A stretch of 64,000 nucleotides of DNA, from positions 6,727,751 through 6,791,750 of the forward strand of contig NC_084810.1 in NCBI RefSeq assembly GCF_963583255.1, given 5' to 3'. Made by a program: the position numbers and the translations under genes. Every line of letters begins with the position of its first letter. Within the stretch, counting starts at the first letter, position 1. The notes under the pieces were generated by a model, which saw only the letters and a list, made by a program, of their open reading frames with translations, searched no databases and was not told the DNA's origin. The stretch comes from Pyrus communis (taxonomy: Eukaryota; Streptophyta; Magnoliopsida; Rosales; Rosaceae). Below, piece by piece: positions 14,432-24,839 of this stretch.

Positions 14432-17400
14432 ATGGAAAATCATAATGTTTTATCATTCATTTTTGTTGGAATTCATTTGTCCCTCTCCTTCTTCAAACCC
14501 TCACTTGCCGCTGATGCCATTACTCAAAAATCCCAACCCCTCATAGATGGCAGCACCTTGATTTCCAAAGACGGCAGCTTTCAATTGGGTTTTTTCAGTC
14601 CCCTAGGTTTTGGCTTTTCCCAGAAGCGCTTCTTGGGAATTTGGCACAACAGTTCGGTCCCATCAGTCCCAAATGTTATTTGGGTTGCAAACCAGCACAA
14701 CCCCATCAATGGTTCGTCTGGTTTTTTGATGATAAACAGCTCGGGCAGTGTTGTCCTTCTAAGACAGGACAACACTGTTGCCTGGTCAATATCTTTGTCC
14801 AAACATCCCCGGAATCCGGTCTTGCAGCTCTTGGATTCCGGCAATCTTGTCCTGAGAGAAGCAAAAGATGGAAACCCAAGAAACTACATGTGGCAAAGTT
14901 TTGACTATCAGCCTGATAGGAGTCTATTGACATCAACTTCGAGAGATTACTGCGACGATAACCGACGTTGCGGCTCCAATGGACTATGTTATATCACTAA
15001 ATCACCAGTTTGCAGTTGCTTCCAAGGATACGAGCCGAGAGCACCAGATAAATGGAGCTATGGAGACTTCCAAGAAGGTTGCGCGCGGGCTCAACCCTTG
15101 AGCTGCCAAAAGAAACATGGGTTTGTGAAATATAGTGGGGTGAAATTGCCAGATAACACAAATTCCCGGACCAACCAAAGTTCGGGTCTTGCAGAATGTG
15201 AGGACAATTGCTTGAGCAATTGTTCTTGTGTGGCTTACGCAGTTAGCTCCAATGCCGCAGGAGGAGGAAGTGGCTGCACCACCTGGTTTGGTGACCTTCT
15301 CAACAGCAAAGAGCTTTTGGATGGCGGGGAGGATCTGTACATTCGAACTGCTTCGGAATCAAGTATGCGTGCAACAGATTTTCCTTTTCTCATGAATAAT
15401 AAACTTAGGTGGATTAAGGGCCTCAATCTTTAGTCGATTGTTGTGTATTGCCTATGAATCCATTGTTTTTCGTGAACTTTTGATTGTTTCCGCGGTTTTG
15501 TGTTCTTCCAATGATTGTCATTCTAGCTGTGATTTAACAATGGTTGGTTTTCCCTGTTGGAATGAACTATGAAGAATCAAATTCGCCGAAGACAAAGTTA
15601 GCAGTGATACTTGTGTCAGTTGCTTTCGTTGTTGCCGGGACACTCTTGGCTGTTTATTTCATTCACAGAAAGAGAAGAAAGTTCAAAGGCAAGTAGTTCT
15701 TCTATCACCACCTTCAAATTTGTAATACTATGGTCATATCGCCTTTTCGGTTTTTCAATTTGGTACTATAAGGTTAGATTTCTCACATTCACTCTGCATC
15801 CCAATATCGTAAGCCAGAATACCTTTGATGTATTCTCAATCATTTACCTCAAGTTTCAATGCTTTAGATTGTATTTCCGTAATTGATACCATGTCAAGTC
15901 ACTGGATTTTGAAGCTGGCATGGTGAAACTAGTACGTACGCCATGAATTACATTCCACGCAATCATTAAAAAGAAGAACTTACCCGGAAATGTTTTGAGG
16001 CTTCGAGGCATTTCAAGTCAGATACTGAGGCATCAAGTGCTGCTCCTTAAATTTGTAGTAGTTTGTTGTATAGGTTTAGTTATCTGAGTAATGAGTGGAA
16101 GAGTGACCTTATGAATGCATGACTACGGCCTACATGATTCAAAAACAGAAGATTTACGTTGTATAGGTTGTGTTGATATTTTCTTCTCATTCACAAGTTG
16201 ACGTTCTTTATCTTTTCTCTCTTTATATTAGATAGAATGAGGAACAACAACGAAGGACAAGAAGACAGCCTGGAGCTACCGCTATTTAGTCTCTCCACAC
16301 TAGTCACGGCCACTGATAACTTTGCATTCAACAGGAAGCTTGGAGAAGGTGGGTTTGGATCCGTGTACAAGGTAAAGTTCCTTTCTGTGAGCAAAATAAC
16401 TGTAAACATCAATGAAACACTACCTTTTCCTTTCAAAACTTCGCAATCCTTATTCTAATACAAATTTTCAGGGTAGACTAGAAGATGGGCAAGAAATTGC
16501 TGTGAAGAGGCTCTCAGAAGTATCGGGGCAAGGATCGAATGAGTTCAAAAATGAGGTATCACTGATCGCTAAACTTCAGCACCGGAATCTTGTAAGGCTT
16601 CTCGGTTGTTGCGTTGAAGGAGAAGAGAGATTGTTGATTTATGAATACTTGCCTAACAAAAGCTTGGACCTCTACATTTTCGGTTCGAATCCTTAAAACT
16701 TACTATGTAGTGTTGAACTACTTTGTTGCAGTTATTCTTTTCGTTCTAAAACTCTTGAATTTGTTCTTATAAGAGTCAAAATTTGAGTAACATGAATTAA
16801 AACTTACCAGATGAAACTCAAAGTGAACCGTTGGAATGGCCGCAACGCTTTCACATTATCTGTGGGATCGGCAGGGGTCTTCTCTATCTGCACCAAGATT
16901 CCAGATTGAGGATTATTCATAGAGATCTTAAAGCAAGTAATGTTTTACTTGATAAGGAGATGAACCCAAAAATCTCGGACTTCGGCTTAGCTAGAATGTT
17001 CGGAGGAGACCAGACTGAAGGCGTGACAAGAAAAGTGGTCGGAACCTAGTAAGTATGCATACTATCTACTGATTCTTAGTTCTTTGTTTTCTTTCCTATT
17101 GCATTACTTCTCTGCGTATCATCTAATAGTTTCTTAATCGATATGTTTTGTTTCTTGCCAATACTTTAGTGGTTACATGGCACCAGAATACGCAATTGAT
17201 GGTCAATTCTCTGTAAAATCAGACGTGTTTAGCTTTGGAATTTTGTTGATGGAGCTAGTCAGCGGGAAGAGAAGTAGAGGGTTTTATGATCCGGATGACA
17301 ACCTCAACCTCATTGGATATGTAAGTATGCGCCATCGACTTCCTCATTTACGGGTGTTTGATCTCGTCACTGACAAACTAATCGTGTGCCTTAGGCATGG

Positions 17401-17700
17401 AGGCTGTGGAAAACCGGGAGATATCTAGAGTTGATCGACGAATCCTTAAGGGACTCACTCACTCTGTCGGAAGTCGTGCGTTGCATACATGTTAGTCTTT
17501 TATGCGTGCAGCAGCTTCCTGAGGACAGACCAACCATGTCGTCCGTGATTCTGATGTTGGGCAACGAGTCCCGCTTGCCGGAACCCAAACAACCAGGCTT
17601 CTTTGGTGGAAAAAAATTACCTGAAGCATATTCATCTTCGAGTAAGACCGGATCATCTGCAACATACGACTCAACCATAACAGTCCCGGAGGCTCGATAA
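14432..17700 (+). CDS. G-type lectin receptor-like Ser/Thr kinase lacking the S-locus glycoprotein domain
   Basis: Exons: 14432-15362, 15575-15688, 16232-16371, 16472-16682, 16811-17048, 17170-17320, 17395-17700, together 2091 bases or 696 residues, open throughout. I chose ATG 14432 over 14339 because a hydrophobic signal peptide ([16 protein letters not shown]) follows. Order: B-lectin domain (FLGIW, VIWVANQ), then WQSFDYQPD joined almost directly to an EGF-like/PAN stretch ([13 protein letters not shown]), a membrane span near residues 319-340, and a full kinase ([31 protein letters not shown]). Against the neighbour at 8787, about 125-130 residues covering the S-locus glycoprotein region are missing in frame. 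Exons 4-6 have the same lengths as in the neighbour (211, 238, 151). Intron 2 starts with GC, not GT. Role as a surface receptor is inferred from the family. Confidence 0.88.
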
Positions 17701-18006
17701 GATTCAACTAATCGCACATCTTGTGCCGTGTAATTTATTCAACGTATTGTTCATAACATTGTAAGATTGAAATAGTTTCTGAATGCAGCTTCGGAAACTT
17801 GTAAATAATTTATCTTTTTAGTTCTCTTTTAATTCTTTGGGCCATATATATCACACAAAAAGTTGCTCAAAAGGGTAGTGAGAAAAATTCAAATTTCAAC
17901 TGCACACCCAAAGTCCAACACCCCAAAAATTATGTAATGGACACCCAAACTACCCTAAAAGCAAATAACAAGAGACCCCTGCTGAATTCTGAGCCTAAAG
18001 GAACAC
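17701..18006. other. Shared 3' region of convergent genes
   Basis: This 306-bp stretch holds the 3' ends of the plus-strand receptor kinase and the minus-strand coiled-coil gene, which converge here. I see no further gene. Confidence 0.5.
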
Positions 18007-20370
18007 CTACTGCAAATACTTGTTGAAAAAGTAAGTCCCTATTTTCCCTTTCTTTGTAGTCCTCTTATCTGCCCTATGAACAAACAATCTCAATGTGAGC
18101 ACTGCTGTATCTCTAGAACAGCTCTCACTGTCCGTTTTCAACAGATACTCACCTCCGTTTTCGGAGCCGCTGAGTATTATGAATTCTGTTGGACTTCCAT
18201 ACGGGATTCTGGCAATTGTGTTTGAAGAAAACTTCTCTGCAACTACAGCTCCGCTTCCACTCGGCCCTCCACTACACTTTATGCTGTAAGCTCCCCGCTT
18301 TATGGCCAGTGTTGCAGGTTCCCATATGCCGTGGTACTCGGTGAACTGAAATATTTTGAACGAGGCTTGGCCCTTTTGAAGAATCTTCTCTATCTGTGAT
18401 TGCATTTCGGGGTCACAAGTGATCTTCTTGTTCTCGTTGGCAAACACCTTTACGGGCGCCCCCTTTCGCTTCCTGTTGTCCAGAGGCTGGACTTCGATCG
18501 CAAGGTATGCATCGACATCATCAGCAGTTACAAGGTAGTTCGGTTGCTTTGCTCCGTCAATGTAGTTAACTGATCCGTCTTGGTGATGTCTTACCCACTC
18601 AAAGTTGCAACTGGTTGTTCCGTTGGTGGAGTATCCAGATGCTTGAAGCTCGTGTCCTGGAAAAGCTTCACCCGAGATTTGGAGGCCCTCGATAGCTGGT
18701 AATGGATCATCATCTGCAGCTTCTGAGTATGAAGAAGAGCCCTCTTCAATAACTGGCGGTAAGTAATGGGGATATGGCGAGCTGGATTCATTGAGCGGTG
18801 ATGCGTAAGGAGACGTTCCTGCACTCCAATTGGACGAGTCTCTCTCATTGTGGTTTCCCTCTGCATCTTGATCATCCATCTCTCTGTGTGTGTTCCTGAC
18901 AGGATCACGAAATGTCACCTGTCTATTACTCGTTTCTTCATTATACCGACTTACTTGAGTATCACCTTGAGTAACAGCATGAGTTGGAGGCACATATTGG
19001 GCTCCAAAAGTCCGGTTTGGAACAGGGTGATGCGTATTCCCCATGACCAGGTCATTGTGTTCCACATTGTTGGCGACACCGCCACCAAAACCACTCTGCT
19101 GATGAGGATTCCATTCCGCAGTTGTCTGCGCATCGGAGGTAGCAAGCGCCTTGCTTCCACCAATGTAAGAATATGCTTGCTGATTCTGAGCAACTATTTC
19201 AAGCCCATTTCTGCTTACATTCAGCAATGCTGCTCCAGCAACGGACTGAGGTGGTGGCGGTGGTGATAACTGCGGTGCAGAAACATTCACTTTACTCGGC
19301 TGCTGATTTGTATCTGATCGCCAACGCGTTAACTGATACTGCAACTCTGTCAATTTGGACTCATTAAGAAGCAACTTCTCCTTCATATACCTAAACAAAA
19401 CCTTCACACTCCCAACAATCGATTGCGCATCGGGGACAGGTGGCTGCAACGAGTACTCAGACAGAATCGGCAGCAAAGACGAAACAAACGTCGATCTCTC
19501 CTGCTGCGCATCCTGCACGGCGTAAGCGAGCCGAATGTTCTCCTCAATTATGTCTTGCCTGTAAGACAGAGACTTTGATGCAGCATCCACAAGGTCCTGC
19601 TGCTGCTGATCAAATGCCAAGCGCATGTAAGCAATGCGCTTCTCCAGCACATACTTTTCGTTCCGAATTTGCGCCTCTTTGATCGAATAATCCGCCAAAT
19701 GCTTCCGCAATTGCATAATTTCTTGATCGTGGTCATGAACCCTAACAACCAGATCCTTCTTCAACATGCTGCTATTAGGGTTGTTCGACTCGGTCAATGG
19801 CATCAACCCATTTCCGTAATCCCCCTCCGTGCTCAACCTGCCTGGTGAAAGCGACCTCATCGTAGACGGCGATGACAATCTCGATATCCTGTTGCTTGCG
19901 TTATCACACGCCGACGGCGTACCCGAAACCCGAACCACCTTCATTCCTTCATTGATTTCGCTACCGCCCAACTGGGTCTCTCTTGTTTCCGATTCCCCAC
20001 GACTCTGCTGTGACGAACCGTGATTCGCAATCCTCTCGATTCGACTGTCGACGCCTGCGGCAGCTACCTGATGAGCTTGGTCCTGAAATTCGCGGGCGGA
20101 AGGCGGCAACTGGGCGGCCATGGATTCGTGGAGCTTGTACCTGTGCAGCTCGAGAATCTTGTGTTCGAGCTGAGCCCGCAACCGAATGTTGTCTTCCACC
20201 TGCTGCTTGATTGTGGCCTCCGCAGCTTCCATGGCGTACATAACCTGAAGCAAGCTGCTGTCTTGATTGTCTGCGGTGGCGGTGGGAGTAGAAGAAGCAA
20301 TTGGGTCGGCGGTGGAAACCGTTAACCCTGAGAATTTCTCCACGATTTTCCAATCGTGACCGTTCTCCAT
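18007..20370 (-). CDS. Coiled-coil protein with C-terminal AIR9/A9-like domain (787 aa)
   Basis: A single uninterrupted frame starts at ATG 20370 (MENGHDWKIVEKFSGL) and stops at 18007-18009. Two helical, charged stretches look like coiled coils (about residues 45-82 and 205-295). A Ser/Gly/Gln-rich linker with a proline run follows (about 360-555). The C-terminal 225 residues begin LQISGEAFPGHELQASGYST and carry FEWVRH, YIDGAKQPNYLVTADDVDAYL and IEVQPLDNRKRKG, the pattern of A9 (Ig-like) repeats in AIR9 and of the Ig part of plant SCAB actin-binding proteins; the last 120 residues may be a second module. Those relatives act on the cytoskeleton; a similar role here is inference. I know no established symbol. 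An intronless gene of this length is notable but not unheard of. Confidence 0.85.
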   Translation of the reverse strand: MENGHDWKIVEKFSGLTVSTADPIASSTPTATADNQDSSLLQVMYAMEAAEATIKQQVEDNIRLRAQLEHKILELHRYKLHESMAAQLPPSAREFQDQAHQVAAAGVDSRIERIANHGSSQQSRGESETRETQLGGSEINEGMKVVRVSGTPSACDNASNRISRLSSPSTMRSLSPGRLSTEGDYGNGLMPLTESNNPNSSMLKKDLVVRVHDHDQEIMQLRKHLADYSIKEAQIRNEKYVLEKRIAYMRLAFDQQQQDLVDAASKSLSYRQDIIEENIRLAYAVQDAQQERSTFVSSLLPILSEYSLQPPVPDAQSIVGSVKVLFRYMKEKLLLNESKLTELQYQLTRWRSDTNQQPSKVNVSAPQLSPPPPPQSVAGAALLNVSRNGLEIVAQNQQAYSYIGGSKALATSDAQTTAEWNPHQQSGFGGGVANNVEHNDLVMGNTHHPVPNRTFGAQYVPPTHAVTQGDTQVSRYNEETSNRQVTFRDPVRNTHREMDDQDAEGNHNERDSSNWSAGTSPYASPLNESSSPYPHYLPPVIEEGSSSYSEAADDDPLPAIEGLQISGEAFPGHELQASGYSTNGTTSCNFEWVRHHQDGSVNYIDGAKQPNYLVTADDVDAYLAIEVQPLDNRKRKGAPVKVFANENKKITCDPEMQSQIEKILQKGQASFKIFQFTEYHGIWEPATLAIKRGAYSIKCSGGPSGSGAVVAEKFSSNTIARIPYGSPTEFIILSGSENGGEYLLKTDSESCSRDTAVLTLRLFVHRADKRTTKKGKIGTYFFNKYLQ

Positions 20371-20512
20371 TGTGTTGATTTTCTGGTCTTGGTGGTGGTG
20401 GTTTGGGGTTTTTCTGGTCTGTCTGTCTCACTTCACTATTTGTTTTTTGTGTGTTTGGAAGTGCGTGAAGTTTTTTGGTAAGTTTTTTATTTGATTTGAA
20501 GGTCATTGTGTT

Positions 20513-20520
20513 TATTTATA
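20513..20520 (-). promoter_or_regulatory. TATA box of the coiled-coil gene
   Basis: On the minus strand the text reads TATAAATA, about 145 bp upstream of the ATG at 20370. That distance fits a 5' untranslated region of about 110 bases. This is a motif match only. Confidence 0.5.
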
Positions 20521-20631
20521 TTGGACCATGTCGTGTGTATTGAGCCCATTTGATGATCTTGAACAATTTATGGGGGCTTCTTTTGGAGATTCTCCTTTGC
20601 TTATTTGACCCACTCTAGTGATTTTTTTAAT

Positions 20632-20784
20632 CAGAATTTTAACGAAAAACCTACGGTACTATTCATTTTAACGAAAAATCATATTTTTATACTAAAAAAT
20701 TAATTTTGATGCTATTCACTTTACCCTTTATTTTATCCTTATCATTAAAACTTAAAGTTTTCAAGTCCTTTTCATTAGATTTCC
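20632..20784. mobile_element. 153-bp MITE with 10-bp target duplication, copy A
   Basis: This is the reverse complement of the element at 24677-24829, with the same length of 153 bp. It is flanked by perfect direct repeats TTTTTTTAAT at 20622-20631 and 20785-20794. Typical inner text is 'ttaacgaaaaatcatatttttat' and 'attcactttaccctttattttat'. The 9-10-bp duplication suggests a Mutator-like mobiliser. It lies about 260 bp upstream of the coiled-coil gene start. Confidence 0.82.
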
Positions 20785-20799
20785 TTTTTTTAATTTCAA

Positions 20800-22200
20800 T
20801 CTCTTTTTTTCAAGTGTTATTGATGGTTAGTTTGCTCACTAATCATTTTTCTTTGTTAAGAGCATTTATTTTTGTATTGTGGTTTAGTGTTTAGTTTTAC
20901 CTCTGCCGTGTTATATTCAAATTACAAATTAGGTTGTCGTTGTTCGTAAAGATCTTGTAACTCAAGTAATTACCTTCAGTAAAAACGTTTATAATATAAG
21001 CACATTGAAATGCAAGTGTTTTCAAGAAAAAACACTTGGATGTGCTTCTTAAAAAAAAAAACACAAGTGCTTTTTTGAACTCAAAAATACTTCTAACTTT
21101 TGAGTTAAAAATGCTTTTAGTTATTTTAAAAGCACTTCCAAACAGAATGTGTATTGGAATTAGACTTTGCCACCAAATAGTGCATGTTTTGTTAAATTCA
21201 GCGAGCTTGTTTAACAATTTTTTAGTTCAATGATCAATTATGAACTAGAGTAAAAAAATTCAAAGACTAAGTCAAAGATTTTCTCAAATAAATAAATGAA
21301 GGTTGATTGATATTGGAAAAAGAAAACACCTTGACAAAGTGGAAGCAATCTTATCGTATGTGTTAAGCTTTTATGATTATTGGGAACCCATGATATGCAA
21401 TCATGAGCTTTATGTGATGAAACATTTGAATCGTCATGAGAAGTGAGAACAAATCAATAACCAACCCATGATATGCAAGTATTCTCAAAAGCCGAAAGCA
21501 AAACCAAAAACAAAACGGATTGTGGGGTTTTAAAGCTAGAAGCCCATTGAACATTGGCAAACAGCCGACTCCCCAATGATGCAAATTTCATTAGGCAAAG
21601 GACATAATTGTCATACAAGTCTCTTTACACCCAAGCAAAGACATCCGAGTTCGAGTTGCCTCAGTCCATGAGTAGAGCTAGGGCTAGTTTGTTTTAGGAT
21701 ACTGAACTGAAAACCAAACTAAAAAGTTTCGGTATGGGATTTTGAAAACCGAACAGAAATTTCGGTTTTTCTGAAATTCGGTAAAATACCAAAAAAAAAA
21801 AAAAAAAAATTTGGTTTTTGGATTTGGATCGGGACTGGGCCTTCAAGCCCAATTTGTTGGGCTTTTTTATTTGATCTTGATTTTGGGCTGAAATTTTGTC
21901 AGCCCAATTTTTTGCTATTTTTGGAAGTGTAACTAATTCAAGTTCAATTCATACCAGTTTGGCTAGCGCAATTCATACCAATTTTATTTTATCACCACAA
22001 TTCTTTACACAACTTATAATTTTTTACTAACAAACTACTACCAAATCATGGTCATCATTAGTATCAATGTATCATTAGCAATTACTGTCTCTATAGACTA
22101 TACTAGCAAACTACTTAATTAAAAAAAAATGCAAAAAATTAATTAAGTTACAAACCCAAAGTTAAAAAAATTAAGTTACAAACCAAACTTTCAAATGAAT
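20800..22200. other. Intergenic DNA, no gene seen
   Basis: AT-rich spacer with only short frames. A poly-A run lies at 21791-21809. Text around 21700-21780 repeats 'accgaa' and 'ttcggt' motifs, a low-complexity pattern. Nothing coding can be supported. Confidence 0.4.
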
Positions 22201-22204
22201 TTAA

Positions 22205-22680
22205 AATTGTTTGTTCAAGTCCAATTTGACTTTAGCATGAGGATGTGACAAGCATACCTCATGTGCAAGTGAGCCCCGTCAAGTAAAAGAGTACCATTTG
22301 ACTTTAGCCTTCTCTTTATGTATGCAATAGCAGTGTCATTTGCACTAGCATTGTCAACAGTAATGCTAAATACCTTGTCTATGTCCCAATCCTTCAAGCA
22401 TACCTCTAGACACCTCCCAATGCATCATCCTTGTGAAACGTAATTTGGACAAAGTTTAGGATCCTCTTATGCAATGTCCAATCATTGTCCAAAAAATAGC
22501 TAGTGACAACCATGTAAATTGTATTTTGGATCGAGGTCCAAGTATTAGTAGTGATACTCACCCTCAATCCCTCAATCACACTTTTAATATTTGCCTTCCC
22601 AATAAAAAAAACAAGTTTAAAAAGCTGCTGCCACCTTGTTCCTATTATAAAGTTTGTACTTCGGATTCAAGTCATAGATC
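22205..22680 (-). pseudogene. hAT transposase fragment (RICESLEEPER-like), decayed
   Basis: Read on the minus strand, about 22570-22400 gives LRVSITTNTWTSIQNTIYMV and a stretch ending HKRILNFVQITFHKDDALGG. After a frameshift near 22400, 22397-22215 gives DKVFSITVDNASANDTAIAY and DGAHLHMRYACHILML. These are the order and motifs of the catalytic core of plant BED-zinc-finger hAT transposases. Both ends are missing and stops intervene, so it cannot work. The upstream part to 22680 shows only weak similarity (DLNPKYKLYNRN). Confidence 0.8.
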
Positions 22681-22760
22681 CAATCTCTAAAAAATCAAAG
22701 CAATGAGGCCCGAACTGAAAGCCACTTTGCATTCTTCGGGCTAGCTATGATAATGCCACA

Positions 22761-22895
22761 GATGGAGAGGAAATCGCTGTGAAGGAGCTTTCAACGAGTT
22801 TTGGACAAGGGTTGAATGAGCTCAAGTATGAACTTCTTCTGATTCCAAACTTCAGCACAGAAATCTCGTAATGCTTCTTGGTTAGTGCATTGTAA
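22761..22895 (+). pseudogene. Orphan exon fragment of an S-receptor-like kinase
   Basis: The text from 'gatggagaggaaatcgctgtg' to 'aatgcttcttggttagtgcat' aligns along its length with exon 4 of the receptor kinase at 8787 (10677-10810). It translates as GEEIAVKELSTSFGQGLNEL, then loses frame by one base at 'attccaaacttcag' where the intact genes have 'attgccaaacttca'. No other kinase exons lie near it. It starts about 80 bp past the hAT transposase remnant, so transfer with a transposon is possible but not shown. Confidence 0.75.
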
Positions 22896-24676
22896 TTCCA
22901 TATGATTAATCATTTAAAATACTAATTAATCTCCTTAAAAATAACTTTGGCAACGGTTATGGATGCAATATCATGAGGTTAATTAGAGAAAGTATGCTCA
23001 CTTGAAAAAGTTCAGAGAGCAGCTTATCCAATACTTGGCTGTTTGTGTAAGCGATATGATTGTGGTGGACAAAAGCTTTTCATACATATCAGATGTCTTT
23101 GTTACCAAGAAAGCTTTTGTTATGTCAATGTAAGATAGCACAGACATGGACGAACAACTTGTGACCCCTCCTACTTAAGTGTACCACACAGATCATCATC
23201 AGTCACGTTCATTTGGATGTCGTGGCCAAGAAGTTTCTAGTTCACTTACAATTGGATGTAATCTAAAGAATTACTTTCAATAAAATCAAACAAAAATGGT
23301 TATTGATGCAGTGTTAGCATCCACCGTTAAATCAGATTCAACAGTGAGTAACTATTAAATTTGTTTAGACCACAGGGTCACACATATCATACATGTGTTA
23401 AGCCACTTGTTATGGATGATTAGTTGAACCCAAATGATTAATATCAAGAGTAAAAATGTGTAACTTTCGGGACAAGGAAGTTGAGATTCAACATTATGGG
23501 CATGAAAAGGTATATAATTCTTGAAGCAAAAGCCAATTTCCATTTTTTTAGTTTTTATTTCTGGTGGACCTATTCAAGGAATTATGAAGAAAAATACAGG
23601 CAGGCATGGCAAGTTTCTGATCGACCAAGGGAAACCCATCCCTTTTCTCATCACAGTATGAAAAGTTAGTTTTGTTTGTTGGCCAAGAGAAGCCCGTCAA
23701 AGTTTGAGATATATCTAATAATCTAAAATAAAAAAACATTTGATAAAAGATTAATATTATTTTTTAAAGGTCGACATACGACTTTAATCTTAAATTAAGG
23801 AAGAAATTTCGAATCCAAACGCGTAAGGGGAGTACCGAGTACATATGCTCTAGCCAATGTAATCATACCCAGGTCAGCAACATGTTTTTTTTTTTCCTCC
23901 ATTAATTGAGGAAAAAAGTTGGCACAAAAGCAACTGAAGTTGTGAATTGTTAGTAATTGAATTTCACTCCAAAGAGCAGCTAGCCACACATCGGCATGTC
24001 TGTTCTTCAGTGTGAACATTAGGCAATAAAACACCACGTCAAGCCTGCTTTAATCTTGATTTGGATTGGGGATACAAAAAGTTAGAAACAACGGCTGGGA
24101 GTTCGATTTTCCTTACCCAAAATTTTCAAACAATTTTTAGGCAGTGGTACGTAAGTAAATGCGAGTTTATTGTGAATATCATGAGGTTATGTAAGCGTTT
24201 AGCATAACGCAATCTTTGAATGTATATTTGCTCTTCTGGCAAGGTGATCTTTAGGCTTAAACAGGAATAAAAAAAAATAGCATGCATCCACCGTTGCATA
24301 TTGCTTGCTTACACTCATGATGAAGCAAACTTGAAACACTCAGTGAGTCGTGGTCGTCGCTTAAGTGGAGGACTTAATAAGTACATTAAACATCATTACG
24401 TACTTAGCTCAAGTTCTCAACAAAGGTGTCAACAGCTGTAACACTTTTCAGACTTAATTAATAAACTTAATTAATTACTGTTAATTAACAGATAAGATAA
24501 GTGACAGAGCTTGACTGATGAAAAAATTAGCACGCTTATGCTGCTGGTCAATCACAGATGAACACATGTTCAATTTATGATTAAAAAATCAATTACTTAG
24601 ATACATGTCAATTTGTAATTGGTCAAAAGCAAGAGCTGCTACTCATTTTTCAATAACCAAGTTCAATTCTAAGATA
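22896..24676. other. Intergenic DNA, no gene seen
   Basis: Only short frames without recognisable motifs. There is a poly-T run at 23887-23897. Nothing else can be supported. Confidence 0.4.
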
Positions 24677-24829
24677 GGAAAACTAATGAAAATGGCTTGA
24701 AAACTTTGAGTTTTAACTATAATGATAAAATAAAGGGTAAAATGAATAGTACCAGGATTGACTTTTTAATGTAAAAATATGATTTTTCGTTAAAGTGAAT
24801 AATACCGTAAGTTTTTGGTTAAAACTCTC
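24677..24829. mobile_element. 153-bp MITE with 10-bp target duplication, copy B
   Basis: Flanked by perfect repeats TTCTAAGATA at 24667-24676 and 24830-24839. The sequence is the reverse complement of copy A at 20632-20784 with a modest number of changes. A third, more diverged relative is at 49302-49455. No coding capacity. Confidence 0.85.
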
Positions 24830-24839
24830 TTCTAAGATA

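Noticed and set aside
18095..20325. Several plus-strand frames of 60-140 codons.
   Set aside because: They are antisense shadows of the 787-residue minus-strand gene.
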